From Fulvimarina sp. (lineage in GTDB: Bacteria > Pseudomonadota > Alphaproteobacteria > Rhizobiales > Rhizobiaceae): a stretch of DNA of 50,813 bases. The DNA is taken from positions 1-50,813 of the forward strand of contig PACL01000057.1 of the NCBI GenBank assembly GCA_002700095.1, read 5' to 3'. The translations under genes and the position numbers were made by a program. The notes beneath the pieces are model-generated. The model was not told where the DNA came from. It did no database searches and saw only the letters and a list, made by a program, of their open reading frames with translations. Shown in pieces: positions 50,657 through 50,813 of this stretch; position 1 is the stretch's first letter, and the number at the start of each line of letters is the position of its first letter.

Positions 50657-50813
50657 TCAGAGGGGCGTGGCGGTCGTGTCGCCGAATATTGTCGGCAAAG
50701 GCCGTTCGAGAGTCTGGCGGCCGGCCTTCCAGCCGGCGACCGGCTGCGCGATGCGGCGCACCGCGTCGATGCCGCTCGATGCATCGAGGATGACGAGGTC
50801 GGCGGGCTCGCCG
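50657..50813 (-). CDS. Amidohydrolase-family protein, C-terminal end (cytosine-deaminase-like)
   Basis: Only the last 52 residues are in the window; the gene enters from the right edge. They read GEPADLVILDASSGIDAVRR, then a PVAGWKAGRQTLERP segment, which is the closing strand pattern of amidohydrolase-superfamily enzymes where the metal-dependent barrel is followed by a small beta sandwich. The form AVRRIAQPVAGWKAGR is most like cytosine deaminases and related nucleobase or dihydro-pyrimidine hydrolases. The metal ligands lie outside the window, so the substrate is unresolved. It is upstream of purB on the same strand. Confidence 0.72.
   Translation of the reverse strand, partial: GEPADLVILDASSGIDAVRRIAQPVAGWKAGRQTLERPLPTIFGDTTATPL

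Overview
The window looks like chromosomal core DNA of a Hyphomicrobiales (Rhizobiales) alphaproteobacterium. The base composition is roughly two-thirds G+C by eye. Supporting signs are a RirA-type iron regulator, a divergent uvrA/ssb pair followed by gyrA, paired YdcH-family (DUF465) genes next to purE-purK, an alphaproteobacterial LexA box (GTTC-N7-GTTC), a cysteine-free L31, and dispersed palindromic repeats of kinds I associate with Rhizobiales intergenic regions. The family cannot be fixed by eye; Aurantimonadaceae is only a guess. I see no rRNA, tRNA, CRISPR, insertion sequence or prophage.

Layout. 1-1.2 kb: a DUF465-purE-purK operon (minus), purK cut by the window edge. 1.4-4.1 kb: a second DUF465 gene with a strong terminator, an acyl-CoA synthetase and a TauE/SafE permease. 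4.4-10.1 kb: a plus-strand run of ThiE-like, Sel1-repeat, efp, suhB and a MotA/MotB-like ion-channel pair whose second subunit carries a long coiled coil and an OmpA domain. 10.2-14.9 kb: DCC thioredoxin-fold and DUF427 genes, then a group of exported proteins (sorbosone-dehydrogenase-like, cytochrome c, metallo-beta-lactamase fold, DUF7282-like). Two copies of a dispersed repeat punctuate this part. 15-19.3 kb: ABC exporter plus serine hydrolase, rpmE and a DMT permease. 19.7-23 kb: purA and a long Pro/Ala-rich single-span membrane protein.

23.1-24.7 kb: a DUF72 gene diverging from a Phd/VapC toxin-antitoxin pair with a perfect inverted-repeat operator and a promoter that predicts a leaderless message. 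24.8-36.1 kb: uvrA and ssb with a LexA box between them, an exported nucleosidase, a CDF cation transporter, MarC, gyrA (TTG start), and rirA overlapping a DUF1289 gene. 36.2-46.1 kb: MFS exporter, aldo/keto reductase, M20 peptidase, MipA/OmpV outer-membrane protein, alpha/beta hydrolase, SDR and a class A penicillin-binding protein. 46.3-50.8 kb: a 26-residue membrane microprotein, dnaK with a heat-shock-like promoter, a 64-residue membrane protein, purB and the end of an amidohydrolase.

Four purine genes (purE, purK, purA, purB) fall in the window but in three separate places. Most genes are housekeeping. The less explored elements are the MotAB/OmpA-like pair, the protein downstream of purA, the exported nucleosidase, the rirA-DUF1289 coupling, the microprotein, and a dispersed repeat that supplies the start region of the DCC gene.
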